NCBI RefSeq assembly: GCF_000375525.1
Contig: NZ_AQXC01000001.1
Coordinates: 310,001 to 374,000, forward strand
DNA: 64,000 bases
From: Corynebacterium propinquum DSM 44285
GTDB taxonomy: Bacteria > Actinomycetota > Actinomycetes > Mycobacteriales > Mycobacteriaceae
Direction: 5' to 3'
Shown here: positions 48,601 to 58,668 of the stretch, in pieces
Position numbering within the stretch: position 1 is the first letter of the stretch
Layout of the letters: the number at the start of each line of letters is the position of its first letter
The notes under the pieces: generated by a model
Databases searched by the model: none
Seen by the model: the letters and a program-made list of their open reading frames with translations, nothing else
Told to the model about the DNA's origin: nothing
Program-made: the position numbers and the translations under genes

Positions 48601-49163
48601 AAGTTGGCCTGCATACCGTTGAGTTTGCGTTGGGCTTTTTCCCGACGACGGCGGTGCTTCAACACACCCGCGGCTTCTTCGATATACGCGCGGCGTTCTT
48701 CTGGTTTCGATTCCAGAATTTCCGAGAGCTTGCCCTGGCCGACGATGACGTGCATCTCGCGCCCGATGCCAGAATCAGACAATAATTCTTGGATATCGGC
48801 CAGCCGCGCTTTGGCGCCGTTGATTTCGTATTCGCTGGCCCCATCACGAAACATTCGCCGAGTCAGGCTAACTTCGGTGTACTCGATCGGCAATTGGCCG
48901 TCAGCATTGTCGATGGTCAGCGTGACTTCCGCACGCCCCAATGGTTTACGATCACCTGCGCCGGCGAAGATGACGTCTTGCATCTTGCCGCCGCGCAGAG
49001 TTTTCGCGCTGCCTTCCCCCATGACCCAGGCCAGCGCGTCGACCACATTCGATTTGCCAGAGCCGTTAGGCCCGACAACTGCACAGATGCCGGGCTCGAA
49101 CTTCATCGTCGTCGCCGAGGCGAACGACTTAAACCCTTTCAGGGTCAGCGCTTTTAAGTGCAT
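45687..49163 (-). CDS. smc: Chromosome partition protein SMC
   Basis: Condensin ATPase that organises the chromosome with ScpA/ScpB. It is 1158 aa. Walker A GPNGSGKS at 31-38; long coiled coils at about 165-480 and 650-1000, rich in Glu/Arg/Ala; hinge domain about 490-650. The C-terminal head has the signature SLLSGGEKSLTAL and Walker B FYVMDEVEAALDDVN. A short GGAAGADGAGE insert interrupts the second coiled coil. It follows agcS by 29 bp; fpg, usually its near neighbour, is separated from it by agcS. Confidence 0.97.
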   Translation of the reverse strand: MHLKALTLKGFKSFASATTMKFEPGICAVVGPNGSGKSNVVDALAWVMGEGSAKTLRGGKMQDVIFAGAGDRKPLGRAEVTLTIDNADGQLPIEYTEVSLTRRMFRDGASEYEINGAKARLADIQELLSDSGIGREMHVIVGQGKLSEILESKPEERRAYIEEAAGVLKHRRRREKAQRKLNGMQANLDRLQDLTDELSKQLKPLARQAETARKAATVQAEVRESRLVLAGEKIVRLREQAEQAAATAEELRARVDTNQEHLEEAESRQSEAEAQLSQVTPAEQAAQNLWFRLSALSERIAATVRIAADRARNTGNITPYSGQDPDDLEARAQRADEEHEELVEAAEVAAEELEEIREEVAELNETVQVAEREHLARLRAESDRREGVVRLVAEEESIAQQLASARENLARAEETGTEARARLREVRAEARDWASQTKDLRGQRENLAMRAQQANSESKAAEQRLDELRENQRERERIVYTLQSRIDTLQAQAPQQDIREHLDDSWHDLVDLVRADAGWEAALSAALGEYAKALAGPVSAELLAGAGDSTRAVLVDTSRDGAAWHVDTTVQAEWLVDHITVDSSVAVAVGRVLADVVVAEDYLAAVELIAEDPRLRAVTRDGLLVGEGWVEVGSHAGSAVERSSEIAKAQQGLRVAQAELEQLSGTIEGAKQSAEEARLDSAHHGAALREHDTDIQSAEREEQRVRQQVERYTREYETAAERAEQARARSEKLEAQHREVSERLARVDKHGGAAGADGAGEVDEETESLAQQRQEAQAALSAAKAREMDAVVAARSAQDRAGQAQGKGDALRRQAEHERVAKRRHEQAMARRKQQAELAEAVLGHAREIAERAEDATDQAARRRDELTARRTETTTRLNAVRSEVSAARRALDAATKEFHQADMEASQASVRVEEAENKAGEQLGIAIEDLVREYSPGEDFDRAAETRRLKRAEKDLGALGKVNPLALEEFKAMEERYNYLSQQLDDVIQTRHDLQNMIADVDQQILELFTQAWKDVEAEFPRVFATLFPGGEARLLLTEPDDMLTTGIEVEARPPGKKVKRLSLLSGGEKSLTALAMLVAIFRARPSPFYVMDEVEAALDDVNLRRLLALFEELRKDSQLIVITHQKPTMDVANVLYGVTMRSDGITHVLSQRLARG

Positions 49164-49192
49164 AAATTACGCGTGTAACGAACCTCGATGGC

Positions 49193-50674
49193 CTATTTCA
49201 GCGCATCTTCTTCGCTGCGGCGGGTCACAGGGTCGGAACCGTCCCAGGCTTCCACGTTTTTCAGGCCCGGCAACATATCGCGGTGGAATACTGGGTCTTG
49301 GCCGCGACGTTTTTGCTGGTTGTAGTTCTTCAGCAGCTTGAGTGCGACACCACCCAACGGAACGATAGCGATCAAGTTCAGCACTACCATCGTCGCGGCG
49401 AAAGTATCGGCCAGGGCGAACACGACTGGGATGCTGGTAACCGAACCGATAATAATGAAGGCCAGCACACCAACGCGGAAACCATTGAGAATCTTGGGCG
49501 ATTCCGTCAAGTACTGCAGGTTTGTTTGCGCCAGGTAGTAGTTACCCAGAACCGAGGAGAACGCCAGGCAGAAGATGATGAAGGTGACGATGTGGATGCC
49601 CCAGTTACCGACTTCGTTAGCCAGCGCGGTTTGAGTCAGCGCAGCACCTTCGATGTTATCCAGCCCGTACTTGTGGTCGCCGCCCAGCAGGATGATGAAA
49701 GCAGTGATCGAGCAGACCAGCAGGGTGTCGAAGTAGACGCCCAGAGTCTGCACCAGGCCTTGTTTCACCGGGTGGGAAACGGTTGCGGTGGCCGCCGCAT
49801 TCGGTGCAGAACCTTGTCCGGCCTCGTTGGAGAACAGACCACGGCGCATACCGTGTGAGAACGCAGCACCGACGGTGGCACCAACCACCTCAGTAACACC
49901 GAATGCGTGGCCAATGATGTGGCCGATCATTCCTGGAACTTCGTTGATGTTGATGATGATGACCACCAAGCCAATGATCACATACAGGCCGGCCATGAAT
50001 GGGACGATGACCTGGGTGAAGTTTGCAATGCGCTGGACACCACCGAAGATGACTACGGAAGAAATCGCGGCCAAGATGATGCCGATGATCAGGTTGAAAG
50101 CCCAGCCTTCCAGCCCCAGGGAGGTAGACATGGTATCGACAATGGCGTTCGATTGGAAAGCGTTATAAACGAAGCCGAAAGTGAAGGCCAAAGCAACCGA
50201 GAACACCGCTGCCAGCGGTTTGAAGCCCAAACCGCGGGTCATGTAATAAGCCGGGCCGCCACGGTAGTTACCGCTGGATTCCCTGGTTTTCCACAGCTGC
50301 GCCAGCGTGGCCTCGATGAAGGCGGTCGCGCCACCGACGATGGCGATGATCCACATCCAGAACACGGCACCAGGGCCACCAATGGTGATGGCCACCGCGA
50401 CACCGGCGATATTGCCGGTACCCACGCGGGAGGCCGCGGAAATAGTAAATGCTTTGAAAGCGGAGATACCGCCGTATTCAGGGTCCAGGTTTTTGCCTTT
50501 ACCCTTTGGCCCTTCACCCAACGAACGGAACATGTCGCCGAGTTTGGTGATTTGCACGCCGCTTGTGCGCACGGCGAAGTACACACCAGATGCAATCAGC
50601 AACCACGGGATGATTGCCCAAATGCCGTCGTTGAACTTGACGATGACGGCTTCAACGCTTTCCAGGAAGTTCAT
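49193..50674 (-). CDS. Sodium:alanine/glycine symporter (AgcS family)
   Basis: Secondary transporter taking up small neutral amino acids with Na+. It is 493 aa, about eleven helices. Family signature GLFSNEAGQGSAPNAAATA in the central region; GTGNIAGVAVAITIGGPGAVFWMW near the N-terminus. A charged 50-residue C-terminal tail. It stands between fpg (20-bp gap) and smc in a place where relatives I know have an acylphosphatase gene, so it looks like an insertion into the block. It could be driven energetically by the Na+ gradient kept by the nearby Mrp complex (inference). Confidence 0.94.
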   Translation of the reverse strand: MNFLESVEAVIVKFNDGIWAIIPWLLIASGVYFAVRTSGVQITKLGDMFRSLGEGPKGKGKNLDPEYGGISAFKAFTISAASRVGTGNIAGVAVAITIGGPGAVFWMWIIAIVGGATAFIEATLAQLWKTRESSGNYRGGPAYYMTRGLGFKPLAAVFSVALAFTFGFVYNAFQSNAIVDTMSTSLGLEGWAFNLIIGIILAAISSVVIFGGVQRIANFTQVIVPFMAGLYVIIGLVVIIININEVPGMIGHIIGHAFGVTEVVGATVGAAFSHGMRRGLFSNEAGQGSAPNAAATATVSHPVKQGLVQTLGVYFDTLLVCSITAFIILLGGDHKYGLDNIEGAALTQTALANEVGNWGIHIVTFIIFCLAFSSVLGNYYLAQTNLQYLTESPKILNGFRVGVLAFIIIGSVTSIPVVFALADTFAATMVVLNLIAIVPLGGVALKLLKNYNQQKRRGQDPVFHRDMLPGLKNVEAWDGSDPVTRRSEEDALK

Positions 50675-50693
50675 AGCTTGTCACTTTATAGTG

Positions 50694-51566
50694 TCATTGG
50701 CACACTGCACAAAAGTGACACGAGCGTTTGTTAATCACGATTCTGGTGATCTCATTCCCGCAGCGTCGGCATGGTTTTCCGGTTTGGCCATAAGCGTTCA
50801 GTGAGCGTTCAAAATAACCGCTACCGCCATTGACGTTGACATATAAGGCATCGAAGCTTGTTCCACCTGCTTCTAATGCCCGCGCCATGACATCGCGCGC
50901 CGCTTCCACCAAAGCCACCGCTTCACGTTGTAATAGCTTATTCGCAGGCCGTGCCGGGTGGATGCGCGCGGCCCAAAGCGCCTCATCGGCATAAATATTG
51001 CCGATGCCGGAGATAATCTCTTGGTTCAACAGCACGGATTTCACTGCGGAACGACGCTTACGCAACGCCCGGGCCGCTGCCACCGCGTCAAAATCAGGGC
51101 TAAACGGATCCGGGGCGATGTGCGCTGCTGGTTCTGGCAGATCAGGGTTATCTTGTGAGAACTCGCATACTAACCAACGGCCGAAAGTCCGCTGGTCCAC
51201 GAAGGCAAGCTCACGCTTGACGACGCCCGGCCCAGCGCTACCGTCGTCGCCGAGCCGCGTCGGCACTTCCAGCTCCGCGCGAATCCGCAGGTGTTTCGAC
51301 TGCACCTGCCCTGGCTCACCAACCAGCATCTGCCCGCTCATCCCCAGATGCACGTATAGCGCCTGGCCGTCGGCAAGCTCGGCCCATAGGAATTTCCCGC
51401 GTCGGCACCAGCGCTTAATCACCGCATCCTGCAGCAGCCCGGCCAATGGAAATTCCTGCCCGCGGTTGGCCCTAGGGTGCAGAACCTCGACTCTCCCAAA
51501 CCGCGCGCCGGTGGTGTGCTCGGCCAAACCAGAGCGCACAACTTCGACCTCAGGTAACTCGGGCAT
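50694..51566 (-). CDS. mutM: Formamidopyrimidine-DNA glycosylase
   Basis: Base-excision repair of 8-oxoguanine and ring-opened purines, with AP-lyase activity. It is 290 aa. N-terminal PELPEVEVVRSGL gives the catalytic Pro2 and Glu3; VHLGMSGQML, then the H2TH part with ISGIGNIYADEALW. The C-terminal zinc finger C-R-R-C ... C-H-F-C-A-V-C with the conserved Arg in NKRSC is complete. Begins 3 bp after rnc, in an rnc-mutM pair. Confidence 0.97.
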   Translation of the reverse strand: MPELPEVEVVRSGLAEHTTGARFGRVEVLHPRANRGQEFPLAGLLQDAVIKRWCRRGKFLWAELADGQALYVHLGMSGQMLVGEPGQVQSKHLRIRAELEVPTRLGDDGSAGPGVVKRELAFVDQRTFGRWLVCEFSQDNPDLPEPAAHIAPDPFSPDFDAVAAARALRKRRSAVKSVLLNQEIISGIGNIYADEALWAARIHPARPANKLLQREAVALVEAARDVMARALEAGGTSFDALYVNVNGGSGYFERSLNAYGQTGKPCRRCGNEITRIVINKRSCHFCAVCQ

Positions 51567-51569
51567 GAG

Positions 51570-52331
51570 CTAGACCTTGATGGCGCCAGGGTTTGCCTGC
51601 ACCAACTCGCAAGCCTGACGTGCCGCCTGCTGCTCGGCCGTCTTCTTATTCGGCCCTTCGCCGTGGCCAACTTCTGTCTGGCCGACGGTGGCGGTGACAT
51701 AAAACGTCAACTCATGGTCCGGGCCGGTGCGTTCATCGGAATAGACCGCCATCGGCAGCTTCGCTTCCGCCAACATTTCTTGCAGCGTCGTTTTCCAATC
51801 CAAGGTGCGGTTGCGCGCTGATGCACCCACGATCTTGGAGTCGAACAGCCGCAAAATCACTTCCCGGGCGATATCAAAACCATGCTGCCGATAAATCGCG
51901 CCGAGTAGCGCCTCGGTGGTGTCTGCAAGGATAGAGTCCTTGTCACCGCCGTGGGTAAGCTTTTCTCCTTTACCCAGCAAGATATGCGGTCCAAGGTTGA
52001 TCTCGCGGGCGACGTCGGCAAGCCCATAGCGCGACACGATCGACGCACGCATTTTTGAAATATCCGATTCCGGCCGGTCCGGGTGGCGCTCATACAGCTT
52101 CGCGGCAATGGATAAGCCCAGCACGGCGTCGCCAAGAAATTCCAGGCGTTCGTTGTTCGGCAGCGTGCCATTTTCGTTAGCAAACGAACGATGCGTCAGC
52201 GCCAAGCAGAGGTATTCATCGGAGAGTTCCACGCCCAATTGGGTCAGCAGCGGCGTGTGGTCGACCGCTGCAAAAGCCTCTGCCAGGGCTTGTTCCCCAG
52301 TGAGCCGGGTTTTCTTGTTCGACCTAGTCAC
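51570..52331 (-). CDS. rnc: Ribonuclease III
   Basis: Double-stranded RNA endonuclease for rRNA and mRNA processing. It is 253 aa from the GTG at 52331. Signature NERLEFLGDAVLGL at 60-73 with catalytic Glu64 and Asp68; second acidic cluster SILADTTEALLGA; C-terminal dsRNA-binding domain at about 178-250 ending in GPNKKTAEQQAARQA. The GTG overlaps the DUF177 stop by 8 bp. The frame is open upstream to 52589, but that part only mirrors the DUF177 gene. Confidence 0.96.
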   Translation of the reverse strand: MTRSNKKTRLTGEQALAEAFAAVDHTPLLTQLGVELSDEYLCLALTHRSFANENGTLPNNERLEFLGDAVLGLSIAAKLYERHPDRPESDISKMRASIVSRYGLADVAREINLGPHILLGKGEKLTHGGDKDSILADTTEALLGAIYRQHGFDIAREVILRLFDSKIVGASARNRTLDWKTTLQEMLAEAKLPMAVYSDERTGPDHELTFYVTATVGQTEVGHGEGPNKKTAEQQAARQACELVQANPGAIKV

Positions 52332-52869
52332 GGAATTTCTCCAGCCCCGCCCAACGCGGATCGATTCGTTCCTGTGTATCTTCTTCGCCTGATACCCCAT
52401 CTGGTGCTGGGGTAAGGGAATCGTCGGGGCAGCCACCCTCACACACCGGATTAAATGGCAAGGCAACCACCAACTCATCGGTGAGGGTTTGCAGGAGATC
52501 AATGGTGTCTTCGTGGCTGACCTGTGGGATTTCATCCCCTGAGCCCTCGTCCTCATCGTCTTCGGCGTCACCGGTGATGAAATCATCATCCGCCGAAAAA
52601 ACCTGACTGATACGGACTGTCATAGGTCGTTCCAACGGGCTGAGGCAACGCGAGCACTCGCCGCGGAGCACCGCGCTCACATCAGCGTCGGCCATGATGC
52701 CGGACCCCAACGAATGCAGCACAGCATCGATGGTGACTTCCGCGCCTTCTTCGATGGCGAGCATTTCCGCACCGATGCGTCGTGGTGCCGGTCCGGTGTG
52801 CGTGGTCTGTTCTGGGCTCTGCTGCTGGGTAAGCAGCGCTTTGACGTCGAAAACAAATGGTGATGTCAT
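52324..52869 (-). CDS. DUF177 family protein (YceD-like)
   Basis: 181 aa from the ATG at 52869. YceD-type protein: the conserved ECSRCLSPLERPMTV motif (about 84-98), an acidic middle (DAEDDEDEGSGDE), then TDELVVALPFNPVCEGGCP. Four Cys arranged CxxC...CxxxC suggest metal binding. In many bacteria this gene precedes rpmF; in actinobacteria it precedes rnc, as here. Role probably in large-subunit or 23S rRNA maturation, by association only. Confidence 0.9.
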   Translation of the reverse strand: MTSPFVFDVKALLTQQQSPEQTTHTGPAPRRIGAEMLAIEEGAEVTIDAVLHSLGSGIMADADVSAVLRGECSRCLSPLERPMTVRISQVFSADDDFITGDAEDDEDEGSGDEIPQVSHEDTIDLLQTLTDELVVALPFNPVCEGGCPDDSLTPAPDGVSGEEDTQERIDPRWAGLEKFRD

Positions 52870-52899
52870 AACTCGTCCTAGCATACCGGCCCGGGTTAA

Positions 52900-53616
52900 T
52901 TAGTAGGTTTCGCCGGGTTCTTCCCAGCGGCGAGCACTGCGCCCATTGGCACTGACTGCCCCTCCGGCTCCCGCACCACGACGCAGGGCAGCACGATCAC
53001 GAGTGACGGTGCGCAATACGCCATTAAGGTTGTCTTCGAATTCACCCAGGCGAGCGTCGATGTAGTCATCGCATTCGGTACGCAACTGCTGCGAATCCGC
53101 GTGTGCCGTGGACACGATGCGCTGGGCTTCTTCTTCGGAGCGCCGCACGACCTCTGCCTCAGAGACCAGACGCTGTTGTTCTGCCATTCCTTCGTCCACG
53201 CTGCGCTGGTAGGAGGCATTACCTTCGGCAACCAGGCGTTCGGCTTCGTCGCGGGCACGGGTGACGGTGTCTTCTGCCTCATCGCGAGCGCGGGTGGTCA
53301 TTGCTTCGGCGTCGGCCTCCGCGCGATCAACCATGTCGGTTGCTCGAGTCTGGGCGTCGGCAAGAATATCTTCGGCATCAGCCTGCGCATCGTCGACGAT
53401 CTGGTTCGCGCGCTCTTCGGCTCCGGTGAGGATCTCATTGCGGTTATCCAGCACATCCTGCGCGTCGTCAATTTCCGTCGGCAGGGCATTGCGGAGATCA
53501 TCAAGCAGGGCCAGCATGTCATTGCGGGGCACCATACAGTTGGAGGTCATTGGCACGCCATAGCCTTGCTCGACGTGTTGGACTAGTTCATCAAGCGCTT
53601 CAAAGACACGGTACAT
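52900..53616 (-). CDS. sepIVA: DivIVA-like coiled-coil protein SepIVA
   Basis: 238 aa. Begins MYRVFEALDELVQHVEQGYG and GVPMTSNCMVPRNDMLALLDDL, the same N-terminus as mycobacterial SepIVA (Rv2927c), an essential septation and envelope-regulating protein. Residues about 65-190 form a continuous coiled coil with Ala/Glu/Asp/Arg heptads. The C-terminal 30 residues are Gly/Ala/Arg-rich. The ATG at 53616 fits the family; an ATG 9 bp earlier is possible. Its position, two genes upstream of rnc, is the same as in mycobacteria, supporting the name. Confidence 0.88.
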   Translation of the reverse strand: MYRVFEALDELVQHVEQGYGVPMTSNCMVPRNDMLALLDDLRNALPTEIDDAQDVLDNRNEILTGAEERANQIVDDAQADAEDILADAQTRATDMVDRAEADAEAMTTRARDEAEDTVTRARDEAERLVAEGNASYQRSVDEGMAEQQRLVSEAEVVRRSEEEAQRIVSTAHADSQQLRTECDDYIDARLGEFEDNLNGVLRTVTRDRAALRRGAGAGGAVSANGRSARRWEEPGETY

Positions 53617-53648
53617 AATTACCATCTTAAACGAGCTGGATATGCGAA

Positions 53649-53684
53649 CGGGTCTGCCACGTCGGTGGGAACGTGACAGACCCG
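53649..53684 (-). terminator. Hairpin after gdhA
   Basis: A 14-bp stem with one mismatch (CGGGTCTG-CCACGT / ACGTGA-CAGACCCG) and an 8-nt loop lies 55 bp past the gdhA stop. It is followed by TTCG rather than a full T-tract; probable terminator isolating gdhA from sepIVA. Confidence 0.65.
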
Positions 53685-53738
53685 GAATGCACAGGCCCGG
53701 AATGCGAACGGCAAGATCGGCGCCGCAGCAAATCCTTA

Positions 53739-55121
<1,383 letters not shown>

Positions 55122-55253
55122 TTAGTTTTCACTCACGTGAGACATTTCGCAAACAACAGTGAAAACAATCCGGAAACATACCGGTCATCCTATTGGAACC
55201 TACCCCCATAAGTGTGCACTGGATCATCATTCGACAACGCACCACATCGCTAG

Positions 55254-55283
55254 CCTGTCGTTTTTCGACGGCCGTTCGACAGG
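55254..55283. promoter_or_regulatory. Inverted repeat between gdhA and glxK
   Basis: CCTGTCG/CGACAGG, 7-bp arms 16 bp apart, in the divergent gdhA-glxK region, about 75 bp before glxK. Possible operator; the regulator is unknown. Confidence 0.35.
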
Positions 55284-55355
55284 TATTCACCCCACCCGAC
55301 AGCACACACCACAGTTGGTGTCACCGACCATCGCGGCTCAGATAATCTGACAGGC

Positions 55356-56471
55356 ATGAACATTGTTATCGCCCCGGATTCATATAAAGGTTTTGCTACC
55401 TCGGACCAAGCCGCGGGTTGGCTTGCCGACGGCGTCGCCGAGGTTTTCCCAGATGCTGCCATCACCACCGCTGGCATGGCCGACGGCGGCGAAGGAACCG
55501 CGGCACGGTTTTCCGGTGAGACCATCACCTTGCCGACGACGGATGCCGCCGGGCACCTGACCGAGGCGAGCTACCGCTACGACCGGGCAGCCAAAACCGC
55601 GTATATCGATATTGCCGCTGCTTCTGGGCTGCCTGCGGTTGCCGATAAACTCGACGCACTTACTGCAGATAGTTATGGCACCGGGGTATTAATCGCGGAT
55701 GCGCAAACCCGCGGTGCACAGCGCGTGGTTCTGGGATTAGGCGGTTCTGCCACCACTGATGGCGGAATGGGGATCTTGGTAGCATTGGGTGCCGCCCCAC
55801 ACGATAAGCGCGGCTACCCGTTACCTAAGGGCGGCGGGCTGTTGGATCGCCTAGAACACATCGATACCGCTAATTTGAATGTCGCCGCTGCGGGTATGGA
55901 GTTCGTGTTGTTGGCTGATACCACTGCCCCAGCCTGTGGCCCGAATGGCAGCGCTGCGGTTTTTTCCCGGCAAAAAGGCGCCAGTGATGAGCAGGTTACA
56001 CACTTGGATACTGCCCTGATGCAGCTGTGTGAGGTAACTGGAATAGATCCTGACCTCAAAGCCTCGGGTGCAGCCGGTGCCACTCCGGTCGGACTGATCT
56101 GGTTGTCGCGTTTAATCTATGGCACCGATGAACACATACACCTGTTGCCTGGTGCCGCCGTTGTGGCCCAGGAATTAGGCTTGCCGGAAGCAATTGCGAA
56201 AGCCGATCTAGTGATTACCGGCGAGGGCCGTGTTGATGAGCAGTCCAGCCACGGCAAGGTTATTAGCCAAATCGCGCAGCTGGTGGATGCAGCTGGATAC
56301 AACACCAGCGAGAAATCTGCCCCGGTATTGGCTATCGCCGCGGCTGAGTTCGGTGCGCAACCGGGCGAGAATGTGCTCGCCGTACAGCTGGATCCGGGTA
56401 AAGATGTGGCAGATCAGCTACGCGCTGCCGGGTCGGACATTGCCCGGAAGTTTGAGGAGCGCTACCGCTAA
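55356..56471 (+). CDS. glxK: Glycerate kinase
   Basis: Phosphorylates D-glycerate, linking glyoxylate/glycerate use to glycolysis. It is 371 aa, class I glycerate 2-kinase length. Conserved segments: IAPDSYKGFATS, GMADGGEGTA, LGLGGSATTDGGMG, VGLIWLSRLIYG and VITGEGRVDEQSSHGK. Single gene divergent from gdhA; its last 4 bp overlap the convergent hypothetical gene. Confidence 0.96.
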   Translation: MNIVIAPDSYKGFATSDQAAGWLADGVAEVFPDAAITTAGMADGGEGTAARFSGETITLPTTDAAGHLTEASYRYDRAAKTAYIDIAAASGLPAVADKLDALTADSYGTGVLIADAQTRGAQRVVLGLGGSATTDGGMGILVALGAAPHDKRGYPLPKGGGLLDRLEHIDTANLNVAAAGMEFVLLADTTAPACGPNGSAAVFSRQKGASDEQVTHLDTALMQLCEVTGIDPDLKASGAAGATPVGLIWLSRLIYGTDEHIHLLPGAAVVAQELGLPEAIAKADLVITGEGRVDEQSSHGKVISQIAQLVDAAGYNTSEKSAPVLAIAAAEFGAQPGENVLAVQLDPGKDVADQLRAAGSDIARKFEERYR

Positions 56472-56866
56472 CGGAAAATATTGACCGTCCACGGGTAGAT
56501 GGCGGGCTGCTCGTAGGCTTGCTCGTTTTCAAGCAGCACTCGGTCATTCGGTAGTGGTGCTTCTGGGGTTAAAAAGCGGGACAGCGCCATGGTCAACTGG
56601 TTGACCGAACCTTTCACCCCGTCGACCTCGAAGCGATAGCGGTGCATGGCGCCGTTTTCGAGTTCGTCGTCGTTGTGCTCGTCCTCGTAGATGCGGTGCA
56701 GTTGTTCTACGACATCGTCGGCGACTTTCGGGTTGTCATCGAAGGACAGTTTCGCCGATTTCAGCATCTCGGATTTCACGAGTTTATCGCAGGCGAGCTC
56801 GTAATTTTCGCGCAGGCGTTGTGCTGGCTCTGCGGGGATGAGAACGTCAAACTGAATTGTTGGCAT
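56468..56866 (-). CDS. Conserved hypothetical protein, 132 aa
   Basis: No recognised domain. Soluble, acidic; a helical first half (PAQRLRENYELACDKLVKSEM), an acidic DEHNDDELENG loop, then an FEVDGVKGSVNQLTMALSRFL segment and a C-terminus rich in aromatic residues and Pro. No signal peptide or membrane helix. Lies between glxK (convergent, 4-bp overlap) and the surface-protein locus. Codon use looks like the core genes. Confidence 0.75.
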   Translation of the reverse strand: MPTIQFDVLIPAEPAQRLRENYELACDKLVKSEMLKSAKLSFDDNPKVADDVVEQLHRIYEDEHNDDELENGAMHRYRFEVDGVKGSVNQLTMALSRFLTPEAPLPNDRVLLENEQAYEQPAIYPWTVNIFR

Positions 56867-57004
56867 AGCGATAAGCCTACCCTCATTATTTTGCGTTGCC
56901 TAGAAGCATACGTGTGCCGTTATTCACGGTTTTCTTGCCGACGCCACCCTGCCGTTGTAGGTTGGCCGCGCCGCAAAAACCAATTCATCTACGTATGACG
57001 AAAA

Positions 57005-57027
57005 CCGCCATCCCTGTGGGATGGCGG
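57005..57027 (-). terminator. Intrinsic terminator after the 426-aa secreted protein gene
   Basis: A perfect 10-bp stem CCGCCATCCC with a 3-nt loop, 72 bp past the stop, followed on the minus strand by TTTTCGTC. Confidence 0.88.
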
Positions 57028-57099
57028 CAATCTAGGAGGTAACGAGTTAGCCATACACGCAGCTACAGCTGCGCGCTAAACGCTAAGAAGCAACGATGT

Positions 57100-58380
57100 T
57101 TACTTCTTCGCAGAGTTCAACTTCTCTGCAGTGTGGAATGCAGCTTCGACCTTGTAGACCTGGTCTGCATCGACGATCTTCTTACGAGCTTCGCGCTTCT
57201 GCTCGTGGTTCAGACCCGTCATCTCGTCCAGCTGCTTCAGGGCCAGCTGCTTCGTACGTGCCAGTGCCTTGCCGACGAAATTCTTCGCATTTTTAGCCTC
57301 TTCGTTGGCCTTATTTTTGGCTTCGCCAGTCTCGAAAGCCGCCTCTACCTGATAGACCTCGGTAGCTTCTTTTACTGCCTTGGTGTAGGCGTCCTTCTGC
57401 TGCGGGGTCAAGAAGCCGAAGCCTTCAAGCTTCTTGAGGGCTTCTTGCTTGGTGTATTCCAGGGCCTTCTCAACGTCGGTCTTCTCGCCAGACTTTTCTG
57501 GAGCCTTCTGACCTGGAACAGGTGCAAATTGCTGAACAGGGTTCGCGTTCTCAGCCTTCGCCGCTTTTTCAACGGTGATTACTTCAGAAATCGTGTTTGC
57601 AGAGTCAATCTGTTTCTGGAAAATCTCTCGCTGGAGAGGGTTCAGTTTTGTTAGGTCAGCCAAATCTTTCGTCGCAAGAGCCTTCTTGAATTGGAGCTCC
57701 CCTGTTGCGTCACCGAATCGTTGGTACGATTCCTCAACGAATTTGTTGATCTCTTCAGCGGAAAAATCACCCGTAAGACCCGCCTTAGCAAAGCTGTCGC
57801 GAACGATTTTATTTGCATCCTGTTTGGTTGCCCCTCGACGGAATGCCTCAACTAACTGCTCCGCCGTTTCCTGTGCTACCTTTCCTTCCTTTGTACCACC
57901 AAACTCTGCTTCGAGGCGCTGCGGGGAATATTTGACTGTTGGAGCGGGGGATACGGAATCTTGCGATTGATCAGGCTGGACCCCATCCTTCTTCTGCAAA
58001 GCTGTTTTACCCGAATTGATAATCTCGTCAAATTCTTCGTTTAGTTTATCCTGATCAAAACTATCAATATCAGCTTGAGTGAACCCGGCATCTCCAGCCT
58101 CTGCTGCCTTCTGCAGGCCTTCTTTCAAAATTGCCCGTACGTCCTCGTCTGACTTTCCGGCCTTCAGTGCATTTGCAGTATCAAATGCCGCTTTTGCTGC
58201 TGGTTTACCAGCTTCAGTTGGCTGAAATTCCTGCACAAGTTCATCAAAGCCCGGATTATCGACCTCCACAGCCATTGCGTTGTTTGTAGTAGCGAGGCTG
58301 CCTCCAGCAACGGCTACAGCTGCAGCGATGGCAATTCCACGACGTTTCATAGTTCCGGCAACAAGTTTAAGGTTAGACAC
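57100..58380 (-). CDS. Secreted modular helical protein (surface locus, gene 3)
   Basis: 426 aa, GTG start with GAAAGGGG 9 nt upstream. N-terminal KRRG then a hydrophobic stretch (16-30) and a likely cleavage after NNAMA (about 37). Residues 55-122 match the repeat unit of the larger neighbour (AGKSDEDV..., GDAGFTQADID). Residues 158-222 are a second, divergent helical unit starting EFGGTKEG. Three modules of about 50 aa follow (231-279, 307-357, 373-426), each with the pattern of a three-helix bundle (LNPLQREIFQKQI, LTPQQKDAYTKAV, LNHEQKREARKKI). These resemble by pattern GA/albumin-binding-type modules of Gram-positive surface proteins. No membrane or wall anchor at the C-terminus. Family unknown to me; a binding role is inference. 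Confidence 0.8.
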   Translation of the reverse strand: MSNLKLVAGTMKRRGIAIAAAVAVAGGSLATTNNAMAVEVDNPGFDELVQEFQPTEAGKPAAKAAFDTANALKAGKSDEDVRAILKEGLQKAAEAGDAGFTQADIDSFDQDKLNEEFDEIINSGKTALQKKDGVQPDQSQDSVSPAPTVKYSPQRLEAEFGGTKEGKVAQETAEQLVEAFRRGATKQDANKIVRDSFAKAGLTGDFSAEEINKFVEESYQRFGDATGELQFKKALATKDLADLTKLNPLQREIFQKQIDSANTISEVITVEKAAKAENANPVQQFAPVPGQKAPEKSGEKTDVEKALEYTKQEALKKLEGFGFLTPQQKDAYTKAVKEATEVYQVEAAFETGEAKNKANEEAKNAKNFVGKALARTKQLALKQLDEMTGLNHEQKREARKKIVDADQVYKVEAAFHTAEKLNSAKK

Positions 58381-58594
58381 GATCGGTCCCCTTTCAATAG
58401 GTACTCAGGGCGCTACGGCGGGCTGCCGTTGCTTTCGTAATTAAACTTAAACCAGTTTTATGTGTTGTTGAACAAAAATACTCGTGAGTTTGTTACTGAA
58501 AAGATAAGAGTAAGCTGACAGCAAGAAAAGCCCACCTGACCTGCTATAAAGTAGCCCTAATTCAATCGTGGCTTCCAACACAATTGGCAACGAA

Positions 58595-58627
58595 AAAGCC
58601 GCACCCTCGCTATGAGGCTGCGGCTTT
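58595..58627 (-). terminator. Intrinsic terminator after the 845-aa surface protein gene
   Basis: Nine-bp stem AAAGCCGCA/TGCGGCTTT with an inner CCTC/GAGG pairing, 41 bp past the stop, followed on the minus strand by TTTTTCG. Confidence 0.9.
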
Positions 58628-58668
58628 CAATAACCCGAAATTAGGCTCGAACCTGCGATACAGTCTGC

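Noticed and set aside
48391..49341. 316-aa plus-strand frame
   Set aside because: Antisense of smc and crosses its start into agcS; no recognisable domain.
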